From Agriotes lineatus (lineage: Eukaryota; Arthropoda; Insecta; Coleoptera; Elateridae): a DNA stretch of 64,000 bases. Below are positions 25,229 to 36,173 of the stretch, piece after piece; position 1 is the first letter of the stretch; the number at the start of each line of letters is the position of its first letter. Location of the stretch: assembly GCA_940337035.1 (NCBI GenBank), contig CALNHX010002958.1, positions 98,591 through 162,590 on the forward strand. The letters are read 5' to 3'. A program made the translations under genes and the position numbers. The notes beneath the pieces are model-generated. The model was not told the DNA's origin, made no database searches, and saw nothing but the letters and a program-made list of their open reading frames with translations.

Positions 25229-26417
25229 GTAATGTAGCATGCTGTGAGAATGCTTAATTATTTTCAATTAATATCAAGATATCAAAAGGGTATCATGTGA
25301 TAACAAGTGTAAGAGAATAACGGGTGGCAGTAAATATTAGCAACCAAGAGGTTGTTTACAAGAGTTGAAAAGTTTCTATAATTTAAAGAATCTCAGTCAA
25401 AATATTCACATTAAAGGTCTAATAATACCTTTAATTGTGAGGATATAATTCAAATTTGATACGTGTTAGTAAGAATAGCCTTCTGCATGATCAAATACTG
25501 ACCAAGGGGTCAATATTATTCTTCACATAGTGAGTTGGAGATTTATAGAAGCCATTTCAAGTGGTCATTGGTGTACAAGCCATCAGTTTAGTGAGTGTTT
25601 GTGTGTGGCATGCTGCAATACCGTTTTAAGAAAATATTAAACGGTCAAGTCTGTCTACAACGAGCTTTTATGGGTCCTCATCATCTCCAAGTAGGTGTTT
25701 GACGACTTCGATCAGTGTGAAACTGATATTAGAACCACATCGCAAGTACGAGTTCGGCTGTTGAAGGTTAGTGTATTATAGTAGCAGTTTGGATACGGCA
25801 AATTTAGAATTTAAAACTTGTATTTAGATTTAGAGAATCTTAGAATATTAAGTTTTCTAAATTAATATTGTGATTTGAGTACTCGACGGTTTCGATCTTT
25901 ATAATTAGAAATTTATCATTTTGGTCTAGTTATTTTTTAAAAAATTATTTAACCTCATTTACTGGAACTTTCATTTAATTAAATAATTTTGACAACTTTA
26001 ATCTGACTATTAATTTGTAATGTCAATTCAAACGTTTAATACACTATAACAGTTAATTAGATTCAAACGCAAGTACTAAGAGTGTGATTTAAATAATCAA
26101 ATTGATATTTATTTGGTCATTCAAAGTACAATTCATTAATACAGTTTATATTTGACATTAACTCATTCAGCTGGGAAGTAAAGAGAGTCTCAGTTGCTAA
26201 ATAAGCTGGCTAGCCGAGGTATATTTAAACGTGACATAATTTCAGAGTCAATTATGAAAGTATGAGATATGTCAATATATGATTCAGTTGAAACCAACAA
26301 GGTAAGTGAGAATTATATATATTATTATTGATATTACTTCTGTGAATTAAGCAAACAGGGTAGATATCATTAGTTTTTATTATACATAAAAAATCCTACA
26401 AAAGGGGTTGTGTAATA
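25229..26417 (+). repeat. 3' LTR of the gypsy element
   Basis: Matches 9960-11147 from TGTAATGTAGC to GTGTAATA. Differences (for example GGTCTAATAA for GGTCGAATAA, and an extra T in ATATTGTGATT) show that the copies have diverged since insertion. The right flank enters an RTE-like fragment at CCATCGATAG without a copy of the left flank. Confidence 0.93.
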
Positions 26418-26855
26418 CCATCGATAGTCACTCCCTTATTTTCCCACGTTAAAGTTTTGAATGCGGTGTTCTAGTACTGTTGTGAAGAGTTTTGGAGACA
26501 TAGTGTCTCCCTGTCTAATTCCTCTTTCTATTCTTATTCTCTTAGTGTTGGTATGCAGTTTAACAGTTGTTGTTGCGTTTTCATAAGTATTATAGATAAT
26601 ATTGGAGTATTGTTGGTCAATTATGAATTCTTTTAGTGCTCTTAGGATTGATACTAGTTCTACAGTATCGAACGCTTTTTGAAAGTCTACGGAAATTGCG
26701 TTTAAGAAACGATTGTATTCCATAGTTTTTTCGATGAGGGTTTTGATACTTTGCAGATGGTCGTTGGTTCCGTAGCCAGAGCGGAAACCCGCTTGCTCTC
26801 TTGTTTGCTAGAAGTCCAATTTCTTCTCTAGTCTAGATTTGTTATATATCGCCTT
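26418..26855 (-). pseudogene. RTE-like non-LTR reverse transcriptase fragment
   Basis: On the minus strand this encodes a 95-residue piece (26723-26436) with SVDFQKAFDTVE and IERGIRQGDTMSPKLFTTVL, conserved reverse transcriptase blocks most like the RTE clade. Upstream codons in broken frame continue to 26855. It lacks the endonuclease and the catalytic FADD block. It corresponds to 35750-36410 on the plus strand of this window, minus the MITE there, and shares the same short internal deletion after the AACAAATCTAGAC string. The 3' gypsy LTR truncates it at CCATCGATAG. Confidence 0.8.
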
Positions 26856-28835
26856 TTTTATTTTATTTTTATTTTTTATTAGGCTTTGTACCAGTTCAAC
26901 AAAACAATTGTTATTCATGGTAGTGTTAAATGAAAACAACGAAATAATTACAATAACATAAAGGCAAGTATCACCTGCATAAACACTCACTTTGTTAGTT
27001 AGGTATTACATATAATTATTTTTATGACACTGCTAATCACTATCACTATCAGTTAAGTAGATATCTTGCGGTAGATTACGTTTCAATCGGGTATGAATTT
27101 GTCTTCGTCCTAGCCGATAGAATGCTGCACCTGGGCAATTGTTGATGTTCAGATGGAATGTTGTAGTTAACTTCTTGATATGCTCTGGGACGGTTGACAT
27201 ACCAAGTTCAAAATGAAGTTGTTTATTGGTGACATACCAAGGGGCATTAACTGCAATTCTAAGGATTTTGTTTTGTAAAGCTTGGATTCGATTTAGGTTT
27301 GCTTTTGACGTGTTTCCCCAAATTACACAGCCGTACAGAATTAACGGACGTATCAGAGATTTATAAAGTAGAGTAGTGCATTCTGCTTTTAAAGAAGATT
27401 TTTTGTTGATGAGTGGATACAGCTGTACCAATCTTGTGTGACCCTCATTTAGTTTCTTCAAGACATGAAATCTCCAAGTGAGACGCGTATCCAGATATAT
27501 ACCCAAGTATTTAACAGCTTCTGTGGAGGTGTTCCATGGAATGGCATGATTATTAATTATTATTGATGGTAGTTGAGTTATTCGTCGAAGGGTGAAAATC
27601 TTCGCATCGCACTTGGTATGATTTACTACTAGATTCCATTGCTCGAACCATCTGGTTATTACGTTGGTTGAAATTTGAAGTTCTGCGATTGCTTCTATTA
27701 GGCTTTCATTCTTAGCCAGTAGGACCGTATCGTCGGCATATAGTGCAAGATCTATGTCGATGTCGGGAATATCATGCGTGAAGATATTAAATAGAATAGG
27801 CCCTAAAATACTTCCCTGGGGAACTCCTGCTCGAATAGGTCTCGTTGAGGAGATAGCTGTGTGTATCTTAATTGCAAATGTGCGATTTTCGAGATATGAA
27901 AATAAGATAGCTTTAATGTAATCTGGAATTTCGAGTTGGGAGATTTTGTATTTAAGACCTTCAATCCACACTCGGTCGAAGGCCTGAGCTAAGTCCAAGA
28001 ATAGCGCTGCTGTATATTGCTTATTTTCGTACCCTGTTTCTATTGCCTCAACAATCCTCTGCAGCTGATGACAAGTAGAGTGGCCCTTTCGAAACCCAAA
28101 TTGAAAGGTTGGAAGTAGTTCTAATCTGGTGACTTCTTCAATGAGTCGAGAATAGATGATTTTCTCGAAAAGTTTTGAAATCGTCGTTAAAAGACTAATA
28201 GGTCTGTAGCCAGAAAGGGTTCTCTTATTTTTCCTGGTTTAGGAAATAGAAGAATGAGCGCGTGCTTCCATGTTTTAGGAAAGTAGCCGGTTCCTAAACA
28301 TGCATTATATGTGGTAGTAAGATATGCTAGAGCTTTTCTTGATAAATTCTTGAGTATAATGTTGGATATTTTATCATGTCCAGGAGATTTGTTTACTGGA
28401 AGCGTTTTTATTATAGAAGATAATTCGCTAGGGGAAGTTGGTTTCATATTATCTCCAGGAGTTGGTTGGTGAGTTTCTATATGCCTGAGAATTATATTTG
28501 CAAACCCCGGAGTCTGATATCCATGCGAAGTAAAAGTTTCTTCTAAATGATCAGCGAAAACTTCGCATTTTTCTTCGTCAGTATTGTATGTTGAATTCTC
28601 AGTTGTTATAGAAGGAATTTCTTGTGGCTGGCGTAGTAATTTTCTTGTGGTTTTCCACAGTCCAGGGTCACCCGGCTCGTAGGCGTTAATATATTTTTGA
28701 TACGACTGGATTCTGTAGCCGTCAAGTTCCCTTTTGATTCGATGCGATAAGTTGTTGACTAAGCGTTTCGTCGCAGGATTCCTGGTCCGCTGCCATTCTC
28801 TTCGCAATTGACTTTTTTGTTTGATTAAGTTAATT
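26856..28835 (-). pseudogene. Jockey-like non-LTR retrotransposon, 5' truncated, frameshifted
   Basis: On the minus strand the element enters within the pre-RT region, and the frame 28807-28187 carries LPVNKSPGHDKISNIILKNL and KTWKHALILLFPKPGK. A frameshift near 28200-28220 moves it to a frame open to 27033, with GFRKGHST, LDLAQAFDRVW, AGVPQGSILGPILFN, the catalytic YADD (LALYADDTVLL), KYLGIYLD and the C-terminal LILYGCVIWG and NAPWYVTN blocks. The frame ends in DSDSD. A 3' untranslated stretch of ~145 bp ends in an A-rich tail (complement of 26856-26885). The endonuclease is missing, as expected of a 5'-truncated reverse-transcribed copy. It would make a target-primed reverse transcriptase; this copy is dead. 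Confidence 0.9.
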
Positions 28836-28837
28836 AT

Positions 28838-29743
28838 GTGTATTGGTGGTATGTTATAATTGACAGCTCGTTTATTCTTCTTTACTGTTGTAGCTGTGTG
28901 GATGCATTGAATCTGTTTCTAAAACACCTGACTTCTATACATCCCAACATACAATTCACAATGGAAGTTGAGGAAAATTGCTGTATTCCGTTTCTAGACG
29001 TCCTGGTGAAACGTAAATCGGATGGCAGTTTAGGACATGCAGTCTATAGAAAGAAAACACACACGGACAGATATCTAAATGCTGACTCACACCCAATGCA
29101 AAAAGCAACAGTTCTCCAGACTTTGGCGAGAAGAGCCGTTCGTATCTCAGATGACGAAAATCTAGAGAGAGAAAAGCTACATCTGTTTGACTCTTTACAA
29201 AAGAACGGATACACAACTACCGCCATACGAAAAGCACTAGACAAGACTATGACACAAAAGGTTAAAGAAGAATCCCCACCTCTGGAAAGCTTAGCATTTC
29301 TCCCTTACGTTAAAGGCTCGACTGAGAAGATAGGACGTGTTCTGCAACGATGCAACATCAAAACTGTGTTCACGAGCAAGGAAACTTTGGGTAACGGCTT
29401 CAGATCGGTAAAAGACATGATTCCAAGTTTAAAAACCGCTGGCGTGTATCGCATTCCTTGTTCTTGCGGCTCGAGTTACATTGGACAGACTGGTCGTTCA
29501 GTTGATCTAAGACTTCAAGAACATAAAGGCGATTGCAAACACAAACGCATCACAAAATCAGCCGTAGCTGAGCATACGTTTACAAATGGACACACTTTAG
29601 AATTTGAGCACGTCAGAGTACTTGCCAGAATACCTCACTACTTCCCGCGAGTGATACGTAAAGTCATAGAAATTGAAAAACATCCAAATAATATCAACAG
29701 GAAAGATGGCTTTAAGCTTAGTAAAAAACGTGGACCCCTGTGA
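28838..29743 (+). pseudogene. Penelope-like element, C-terminal part with GIY-YIG endonuclease
   Basis: The 301-codon frame starts inside the reverse transcriptase thumb region: LFLKHLTSIHPNIQFTMEVE, CIPFLDVLVKRKSDGSLGHA and VYRKKTHTDRYLNADSHPMQ are typical of Penelope-like elements. The C-terminal GIY-YIG nuclease follows, GVYRIPCSCGSSYIGQTGRS (residues ~206-225), with Cys pairs, RLQEH and the downstream His-rich segment (KGDCKHKRITKSAVAEHTF). The first ~20 residues are junk or very degenerate at the junction with the Jockey-like fragment, so the N-terminal RT is lost. These enzymes nick DNA to prime reverse transcription. The frame is otherwise open to a natural stop, so the truncation may be recent. 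Confidence 0.88.
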
Positions 29744-30075
29744 TACACGATCTAAAGCATTACAACCACTGTGCGTCATACGGCCACGCCCCACGGATTA
29801 CGTTGCACTCGGACGATCAACCAGCGTTACGCTACTCCGCTCGCCTGGCACGGAGGACTATAAATAGCTCCACACCGACCTTCGGTTCTTAGTGCGACTA
29901 GTAAATATGGATGCACAAACAGCAAAACGTCGAAATCTGCCTAAGTCTTCCCGTTCTCAAGATACTCAAACAACACGAGCCACCAAAGAGCATGACCATC
30001 GCGCGGGTTTTTGCTCGACTTCACAAGGTGTAAGGCACATTAAGCCAAAAAACTGTTTGGTATTCTACAGTTCGT
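29744..30075 (+). other. Downstream region of the Penelope-like element with a core promoter
   Basis: The sequence here is more GC-rich than its surroundings. CTATAAATAG at 29858-29867 is a good TATA box, with a possible start ~30 bp downstream around TTAGTGCG. Penelope-like elements often carry promoter sequence in flanking partial copies; that is one explanation (inference). A 61-codon frame at 29892-30077 follows the box but matches nothing I know. Confidence 0.5.
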
Positions 30076-30562
30076 AATTAAACATTTAAAAACAAGATTT
30101 TATGTAGTAGCCACTACTTGTAAATGTTATTTATATATAGGAGCAAATACTTAACCAGAAACAAAAAAGATAAATACAGGATAATGATATGTAAAATGTA
30201 ATATCTTCCTAATGCAGTAGAATGGATGTTCCAAGAGAATCACATAAATATTTTGGTGTATCAATAACAACACCAAGATAGATAATACTGGCAAGAGCAC
30301 TTGGAAGGAATAGGAAACAACAGTATCGCAACGAATAATATAGGTAGTAAAGTCATAATCACTTCCAATAAATTAAATACCACATTATTTCAAAAAGTAT
30401 GTTATAAATACCGAAGAAGGGAAAGAAGATACTTTACCATGTCAATACTAGTTATTTATCTATTAAAGGCTTAATCAATAGATTATAGCACGAGAGAATG
30501 TTTAAAGCGCCACGCGAAGTTGAGATCTTTACATTTTCCGAGATCTATAAATGTTGACTGTG
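30076..30562. other. No feature seen
   Basis: AT-rich sequence with no convincing frame, repeat or inverted ends. Confidence 0.5.
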
Positions 30563-31876
30563 GGTATGGTACATACAACGTTTTATTATATTTTTATCCT
30601 CAAAATGAACAAAAATTAAGGTTACAGTATTTTGGACATATGTTATTACATAATCGTTGTGTTGGCGCTATGAATTTTTGATGTGCTATAATTTCTGCGT
30701 AGATTTTTGGTGCTGCTATACTAGACTGTGTTTGTTATACTGCTTAACAACTGTATAACCCCTCGGGCCATAAAAGTCGTATTACATCCGCTATCGAGAG
30801 CTAATAAATAAGCTGATGGTTCCAAGTTAAAATAAAACCTTGAATACTTGCAACAAAACTAGCATGCCAGTGAACATGAATCCATTAAATTACCATAAAA
30901 GAAAAAGAGTAATCTCATTATCACTTAGACAGGATGGGAAGCGATAGACTTTCAAGCATATAATATAAATAGAAACTAGAGAAAGGGATCTGCAGCCAAT
31001 CTAAAAAAAAACAACGACAGTAAAAATAGTAACCGCCAGTTATAAAACATGAATAGAAAAAGCGGGAATGGAAATACTAATGACATTTTCGCTTAGAAAA
31101 AAATTTGCAATGCACAGATTTTCAAAGATACATAGATTGTAAGTATGCAATGAGAAAAAGGAAATCACTAAGCAGATCACAACAGAAATAAGACGGTCGA
31201 CTACAACTGCTATTTTAAAGGACATAAGTCAAATACATGCATGGAAAAGAAAACAATACACTCACTAATAATATAATCACTGAGATAGAATAAAGAACTG
31301 CAGCCCTGCAGAGATATATTATAAACAAAAAACGATATCAAGAACATCTACAAGTACACTATGGGAACGTTGGAAAGAAGAATTACACTAAACGCAGCAA
31401 CGCAACGAATATATTTAACTGATAAAGAAACGAAACGGGGAGGAAATCCATAGCAGACCAAAAAAATGTCGCAAAAAACAACTATAGTTGATGTACTAAC
31501 GCAACTTCTTCTTCTTCTTCATCTTCTTCTTCGCGTGCGTTATCCGTTCCAGGTGTTCACAATCAATAAGGCAATCTGGACTTTTTTGATAGCTGTTCGG
31601 AAGAGGTCTGTTGTTGTCATTGAGAACCAAGATCTTAGATTCCTCAGCCAGGAGATGCACCTGCGTCCGGGTTCTCTCTTTCCTAGCACTTTACCTTGTA
31701 GTGTTCGTTGAAGTATACCATAGCGTTGTTTATTGCTCATGAGATGTCCGAAATATTGCAACGTAACACACAGATCAACTGTATGACAATAGAAGATAAT
31801 ACAAGGAGCATCTAATACTGAGTGGTCGAAAATGAACAGCATTGGAGTAGTCCTTGATCAGACTATTACCTACACG
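30563..31876. repeat. ~1.3-kb dispersed duplication, copy 1
   Basis: From GTATGGTACATACAACG to CACGTGCTTTTCG it matches 43118-44443 almost completely, with few substitutions and a differing CTT repeat. The flanks differ on both sides. It holds anonymous AT-rich sequence plus a minus-strand LINE 3' end. Confidence 0.92.
31505..31842 (-). pseudogene. Non-LTR retrotransposon 3' end (copy 1)
   Basis: On the minus strand the C-terminal frame reads YFGHLMSNKQRYGILQRTLQ, then GRRCISWLRNLRSWF and KKVQIALLIVN. This resembles the conserved tail of insect LINE polyproteins (GRRRISWLKNLR-type). It ends in a (GAA)n simple repeat instead of poly-A. Only ~100 residues remain, 5' truncated. Confidence 0.75.
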
Positions 31877-32973
31877 TGCTTTTCGGCAGACAGCTTCAGT
31901 GTCCTTCTGGATAATATTCATGTGTTGTGATTAACCTTGTATCAGGTCAGTAAGAAATTTACCAGATCCTGACCAATAACACGGTTTGTGCAATTCATTT
32001 CTTTATCATTCGATATACATCAGAATAGAAAACTTCAGTAAACGTGCAATACAACCGAAATAAATCTGAACAAAATGAAAAACAAATTCTATACATCTAT
32101 GATATATGTTTAACGGAAAGACAAAATTTATTAGCAGATCAAGAAAACATGGAATGAAGAGAAAATGCAATAGATGGTGGTTTGGAAAATATTGGTAGGG
32201 GCAGATTTTCTAAGATATTATAAATTCGGAAAAGCGAGCCAAGATTTGCAGGCAGAGAAAAAAGAAGTTGGATAAACCATTGAAAGAAACATAGTGACCC
32301 ATTGGACATAGTGATCCAATATCAAAAAAAAAACAAAGCATTAAAACTCTAAGAATGGGTGGGGAAATACAACTGATGTAAAAGTAGTAAAATAGATCTA
32401 ATTAAAAAATGAGACGACAAGAATGTAGAAAGGAAGAACGTGATCGTTTAATAGAAAGGAATAGAGACAAAAACCCAAACGTCGCCGTGATAAACAGACC
32501 TAAACTCTATTTATAATGCCGGGGATAAAGTTATGTAACCCATTATTCAATTATACTAGTCTAGTAGATAATATTTTTTTTAATTGTAACTTGATTAATC
32601 CAGGATCCTAACGTAGATTCAGCTTGACGGTGTTAACCTGTCATTTACTTTCCGTATCTCACAAATGTATGCGATAAGATGTCTTCAAGAAAATATAAAT
32701 TTCGAAATAGTAATAAAACACAACTTCGTTTTGTTTTTATTTTATAAGTAACATTAAATAAATCTCTGAGATTAATAGAAATGGCACATAAAATAACCTA
32801 ACTTGGTGACATATTTCTTCATTGCCCTCGTGGATTGTATTCTTTAAAAATCAAATTGGTGAATCTAGGCTTCATTGGAAACAGTATTTCGGGTTGCATA
32901 ACTTTGTCGCAGAGTTAAAAAATAGAATATAGTTCGGAAGATATATGGTGAGGTTCAGGTGGAGTAAATACAA
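31877..32973. other. No feature seen
   Basis: AT-rich, no open frame with recognisable similarity; short A-rich runs only. Confidence 0.5.
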
Positions 32974-33520
32974 GTTGCGTATAAATTGACGAAAGAACTA
33001 CACGTGGAGATGTCGGTAATAAAATTTTGAGTGGAAAATCTTAATTCTAAAATACTGGATTGCTCTTCATGAGCCCTCACGAGCGGTAGATAAAAACATG
33101 TTTTTTCAGGTAAATTGCCTTTTCTGTTTCAAATGTGTAAAAGTATCGTCAAACAATGTTGTTCAAAATGTAAAATTATGGTCGTCTGCAAAATTTAAGA
33201 AATAGTAGCTTTCCGCGTGTACTAAATGAAGTACTTTTGTGGTAACACAATTTTATAAAAGTCAGCCGATATTTTTGAAATTTTGTACATATTGGCCATA
33301 ATTTTACATTTTCCACAACTTTTCTTGAAAATATTTTGACGTATTGGAATCAGGCAAGGTACCTACTTTACCTAGAAAACATTTTTTTATCTACCGCTCG
33401 TGAGAGCTCATAAAGACCAATCCAACATTCTAGAATGAGGATTGTCTACTCAGAATATTATGACATGACTAACATCGCCACTTGTAGTTCCTTCGCCAAT
33501 TTATACACAGCCTGTATAAC
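32974..33520. mobile_element. Foldback element with ~150-bp inverted arms
   Basis: The left arm (GTTGCGTATAAATTGACGAA, CACGAGCGGTAGATAAAAAC) is inverted at the right (TATCTACCGCTCGTGAGAGC, TTCGCCAATTTATACACAGC). The arms are similar but clearly diverged, with ~200 bp of spacer and no coding frame. It resembles a MITE or foldback element; no target duplication could be fixed. Confidence 0.75.
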
Positions 33521-33879
33521 CAATAATCATAAAAAATGTATGGAGATCTGTCTTCTTCATAAAAGATGTGTGGGCGTACCATTTTAATCTCCATAATGCA
33601 AAGCAGCCTCGAATATGCGTAGTAGATTATCAGCGAACAGCTAGAGATTGTGTTATTTCAAGACCTGTACCTTATAGAATCAGATTAAGGGACTCACTAA
33701 GAAAGCATGTAAGTGAGTATAATTATGTTACCAGTAATACAATTCCACAAGCAGAGAGAGAACAATGTTCGGAAACCATATTCATTATTTTCTACTTTCA
33801 GAGTACTCCACACAGACTTGGTGGCTATATTGATAACGATCCCCACTAATAAACGTAGATAAAAGATTATAATATGTTA
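33521..33879. other. Unassigned sequence with a 93-codon frame
   Basis: A plus-strand frame (33568-33849) reads MWAYHFNLHNAKQPRICVVD at its start. I recognise no family, and it has no neighbouring gene signals. It may be chance or part of an old retroelement leading into the endonuclease fragment. Confidence 0.35.
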
Positions 33880-34134
33880 CTTTCAAGGGAACTCAATACA
33901 TGAACCTCTGAAAGAGTTTAGGGATTTAGTTTTTTGCAGCAAGCAAAGGAACAAAAGATTAATCATTGCATGTAATGCTAGCTCACAACACACAATATTG
34001 GGCAGCTAGTAATGAGCTGAAAATAATCAACAAGGTTAACACTACTTTTATAAATTCCACCTGAGAAGAGATGCTAGACCTAACGTTGAGCACCTACTTT
34101 ATCGGTAATAGGATAATCGATGCCAGTCCTTACC
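33880..34134 (+). pseudogene. Non-LTR retrotransposon endonuclease fragment (R1/Jockey-like)
   Basis: One frame reads RLIIACNASSQHTILGS, matching the conserved endonuclease block normally written CDANAHH-WGS, with Asn in place of the usual Asp. After stops and a frame change it continues with EMLDLTLSTYFIGNRIID, the later endonuclease block. Both pieces are in the expected order on the plus strand. It ends where the RTE-like copy begins. Confidence 0.65.
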
Positions 34135-34163
34135 TACTTCACAATACTATGTGGTGATTTCAA

Positions 34164-34674
34164 TAGTCCAGTCAAATGGTGCTCAAAAAGAACGAATAGG
34201 AGAAAGTTTTGGTGGAGTTTTGATATTTGGTTCCTATATGTTTTTTGGGTCGCGGTACACGAATATCAGGTTTGCCAACAAAAATTGTTACGGGAAACAC
34301 GTTTTTTAAGCAAAAACGGTGTAAAAACCGATTTTTTTAGTTTCTCTAAAATTACCCGAAAGCTATCCATTTTCCGTAAATATTTAACCTATATTAAAGA
34401 AGATAAAATTTCCTACATTTTATGTACGTTTTTTTCTCCGGCCAATCGTTCAGTCGCGAGAGCGCCGCGAAGTTATAGTCCAGTCAAATTGTAGAAAACA
34501 GGGGAAAGTTTTGGTGGAGTTTTAATATTTGGATCATATATGTTTTTTGGGTCGCTGTACACGAATATCAGGTTTTCCAACAAGAATGTTGACCAAAAAC
34601 ACGTTTTTTAAGCAAAATCAATTATCAAAACTCTACCAAAACTTTCCCCTATTTTCTACCATTTTACTGGACTA
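34164..34674. mobile_element. MITE in the RTE endonuclease, partly duplicated
   Basis: It begins TAGTCCAGTCAAATGG and ends CCATTTTACTGGACTA, with CAA on both sides (34161-34163, 34675-34677); the RTE frame resumes after the second CAA. A second left end, TAGTCCAGTCAAATTG, occurs at 34476. The 199-bp piece 34476-34674 is therefore a complete short version (AGGGGAAAGTTTTGGTGGAG against CTACCAAAACTTTCCCCT), and 34164-34475 is a related piece next to it. No coding frame. Confidence 0.82.
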
Positions 34675-35948
34675 CAATGCAAAAATAGAGATAATATCTA
34701 ATCCAGCTGAGTATGTTTTAGGCAAATTTGGTAGTCCGGGAAGAAACGAAAGAGGAGCCACTCTATTGAACTTTCTATTGGAAAACAACCTATTCCAGAT
34801 GAATAGCTTCTTTAATAAAAAAAAAACCCACAGAAGATGGACGTGGAGAAGCCCGAATGGCAAAACACGCAACGAGATCGATTACATAATAACGAACAAG
34901 ACATATATAATGAAAGATGCAACAGTATTGAACAGCTTTACAACCGGTAGCGACAACCGAATCATCAAAACCACTTTCGAGATAAACACCAGCAAAGAAA
35001 GAAATAAAATGATAATGAACAAGAAAATAAAAGCATGGACACAACCTAAAGAAAACAAAAATTTGTGGAATATATAAACAAAAAACTAAACGGGATATTA
35101 ACAAATGACATAAATGAACTGAACAACTCAATAACGAACATAATTAGAGAAGCCCAAAACATTTTTTGCGCACGAGATGGAAAAAAAGAAAGGATCAGCA
35201 TCGAGACAAAGAATAAAATAGAAAATAGAAGGAAACTGATACAAGACAAAAACGTAAGCCAACAAGAAATAAACACTGCGAACAAAGAAGTATCAAAAGC
35301 TATCAGGAAAGACATCAGAAAGTATAAAAATGATAAAATAACACAAACTATAAAAGAGAACAGAAATATGAAAGTGCTCTGACGAAAGCTAACGGTTGGC
35401 AAAAAAGAAATAAAAAAGCGATATTGAAGTCAAATGCAGAAGAAATGATAAACATCGTAGAAGAATTCTACGAGCTATTATATAAAAACCAGTTGACATT
35501 AAAGCTAGAAGAACACGCTACACTAAAAATTACAAATCAAGGATCGGAAGATATTCCCGAGATTACCGAAGCAGAAATCCACCATGCTCTGAAGAAAATG
35601 AAAAACAGTAGAGCACCTGGCGAAGGCGGAACGTTGATAGAATCTTTAAATTGGGGGGACATTCACTTATAACAGAAATCAAAAAACTGTTTAACCTAAG
35701 TTTGGAAAAACAAATCATCCCCACCCAATAGATCCTAATCCATAAAAAAGGCGATATATAACAAATCTAGACTAGAGAAGAAATTGGACTACTAGCAAAC
35801 AAGAGAGCAAGCGGGTTTCCGCTCTGGCTACGGAACCAACGACCATCTGCAAAGTATCAAAACCCTCATCGAAAAAACTATGGAATACAATCGTCTCTTA
35901 AACGCAATTTCCGTAGACTTTCAAAAAGCGTTCGATACTGTAGAACTA

Positions 35949-36173
35949 AAGTAAGGACAAGAAATCAGACGACGTGCGCCACCAAGCAAATTTTAGTTTA
36001 GCTTAAATTGTTAATTTTCCATTGATAATTGGTTAAGCTTAAACCAAACGCATGATTTCAAATGAGCTGTAAAGAAGAAAATAAATATCGGTTTTGTAAA
36101 TCTAATGGTGGTATTTATGTCGTCACTAAAATTTGTTTGGTGGCGCACGTCGTCTGATTTCTTGTCCCTACTT
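35949..36173. mobile_element. 225-bp MITE with TA target duplication (Tc1/mariner type)
   Basis: The left end AAGTAAGGACAAGAAATCAG and right end CTGATTTCTTGTCCCTACTT are inverted for ~48 bp. TA lies on both sides (35947-35948, 36174-36175). The minus-strand relative at 26418-26855 lacks it, confirming a clean insertion in the reverse transcriptase. No coding frame. Confidence 0.93.

Larger units (their letters stand above)
9960..26417 (+). mobile_element. Ty3/gypsy LTR retrotransposon, degenerate, with large nested insertion
   Basis: Two direct ~1.19-kb LTRs bracket gag, then protease, reverse transcriptase, RNase H and integrase in that order, the Ty3/gypsy order. A purine tract precedes the 3' LTR. 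No envelope frame follows integrase: only ~145 bp separates the pol stop from the 3' LTR. Gag is split by a TIR element at 12651-21408; without it and its 7-8 bp target duplication the element would be ~7.7 kb. The flanks differ: satellite on the left, an RTE-like fragment on the right, with no matching target duplication. The element therefore formed by, or was later altered by, recombination. It is defective through a stop in pol and a lost integrase catalytic residue. Confidence 0.95.
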
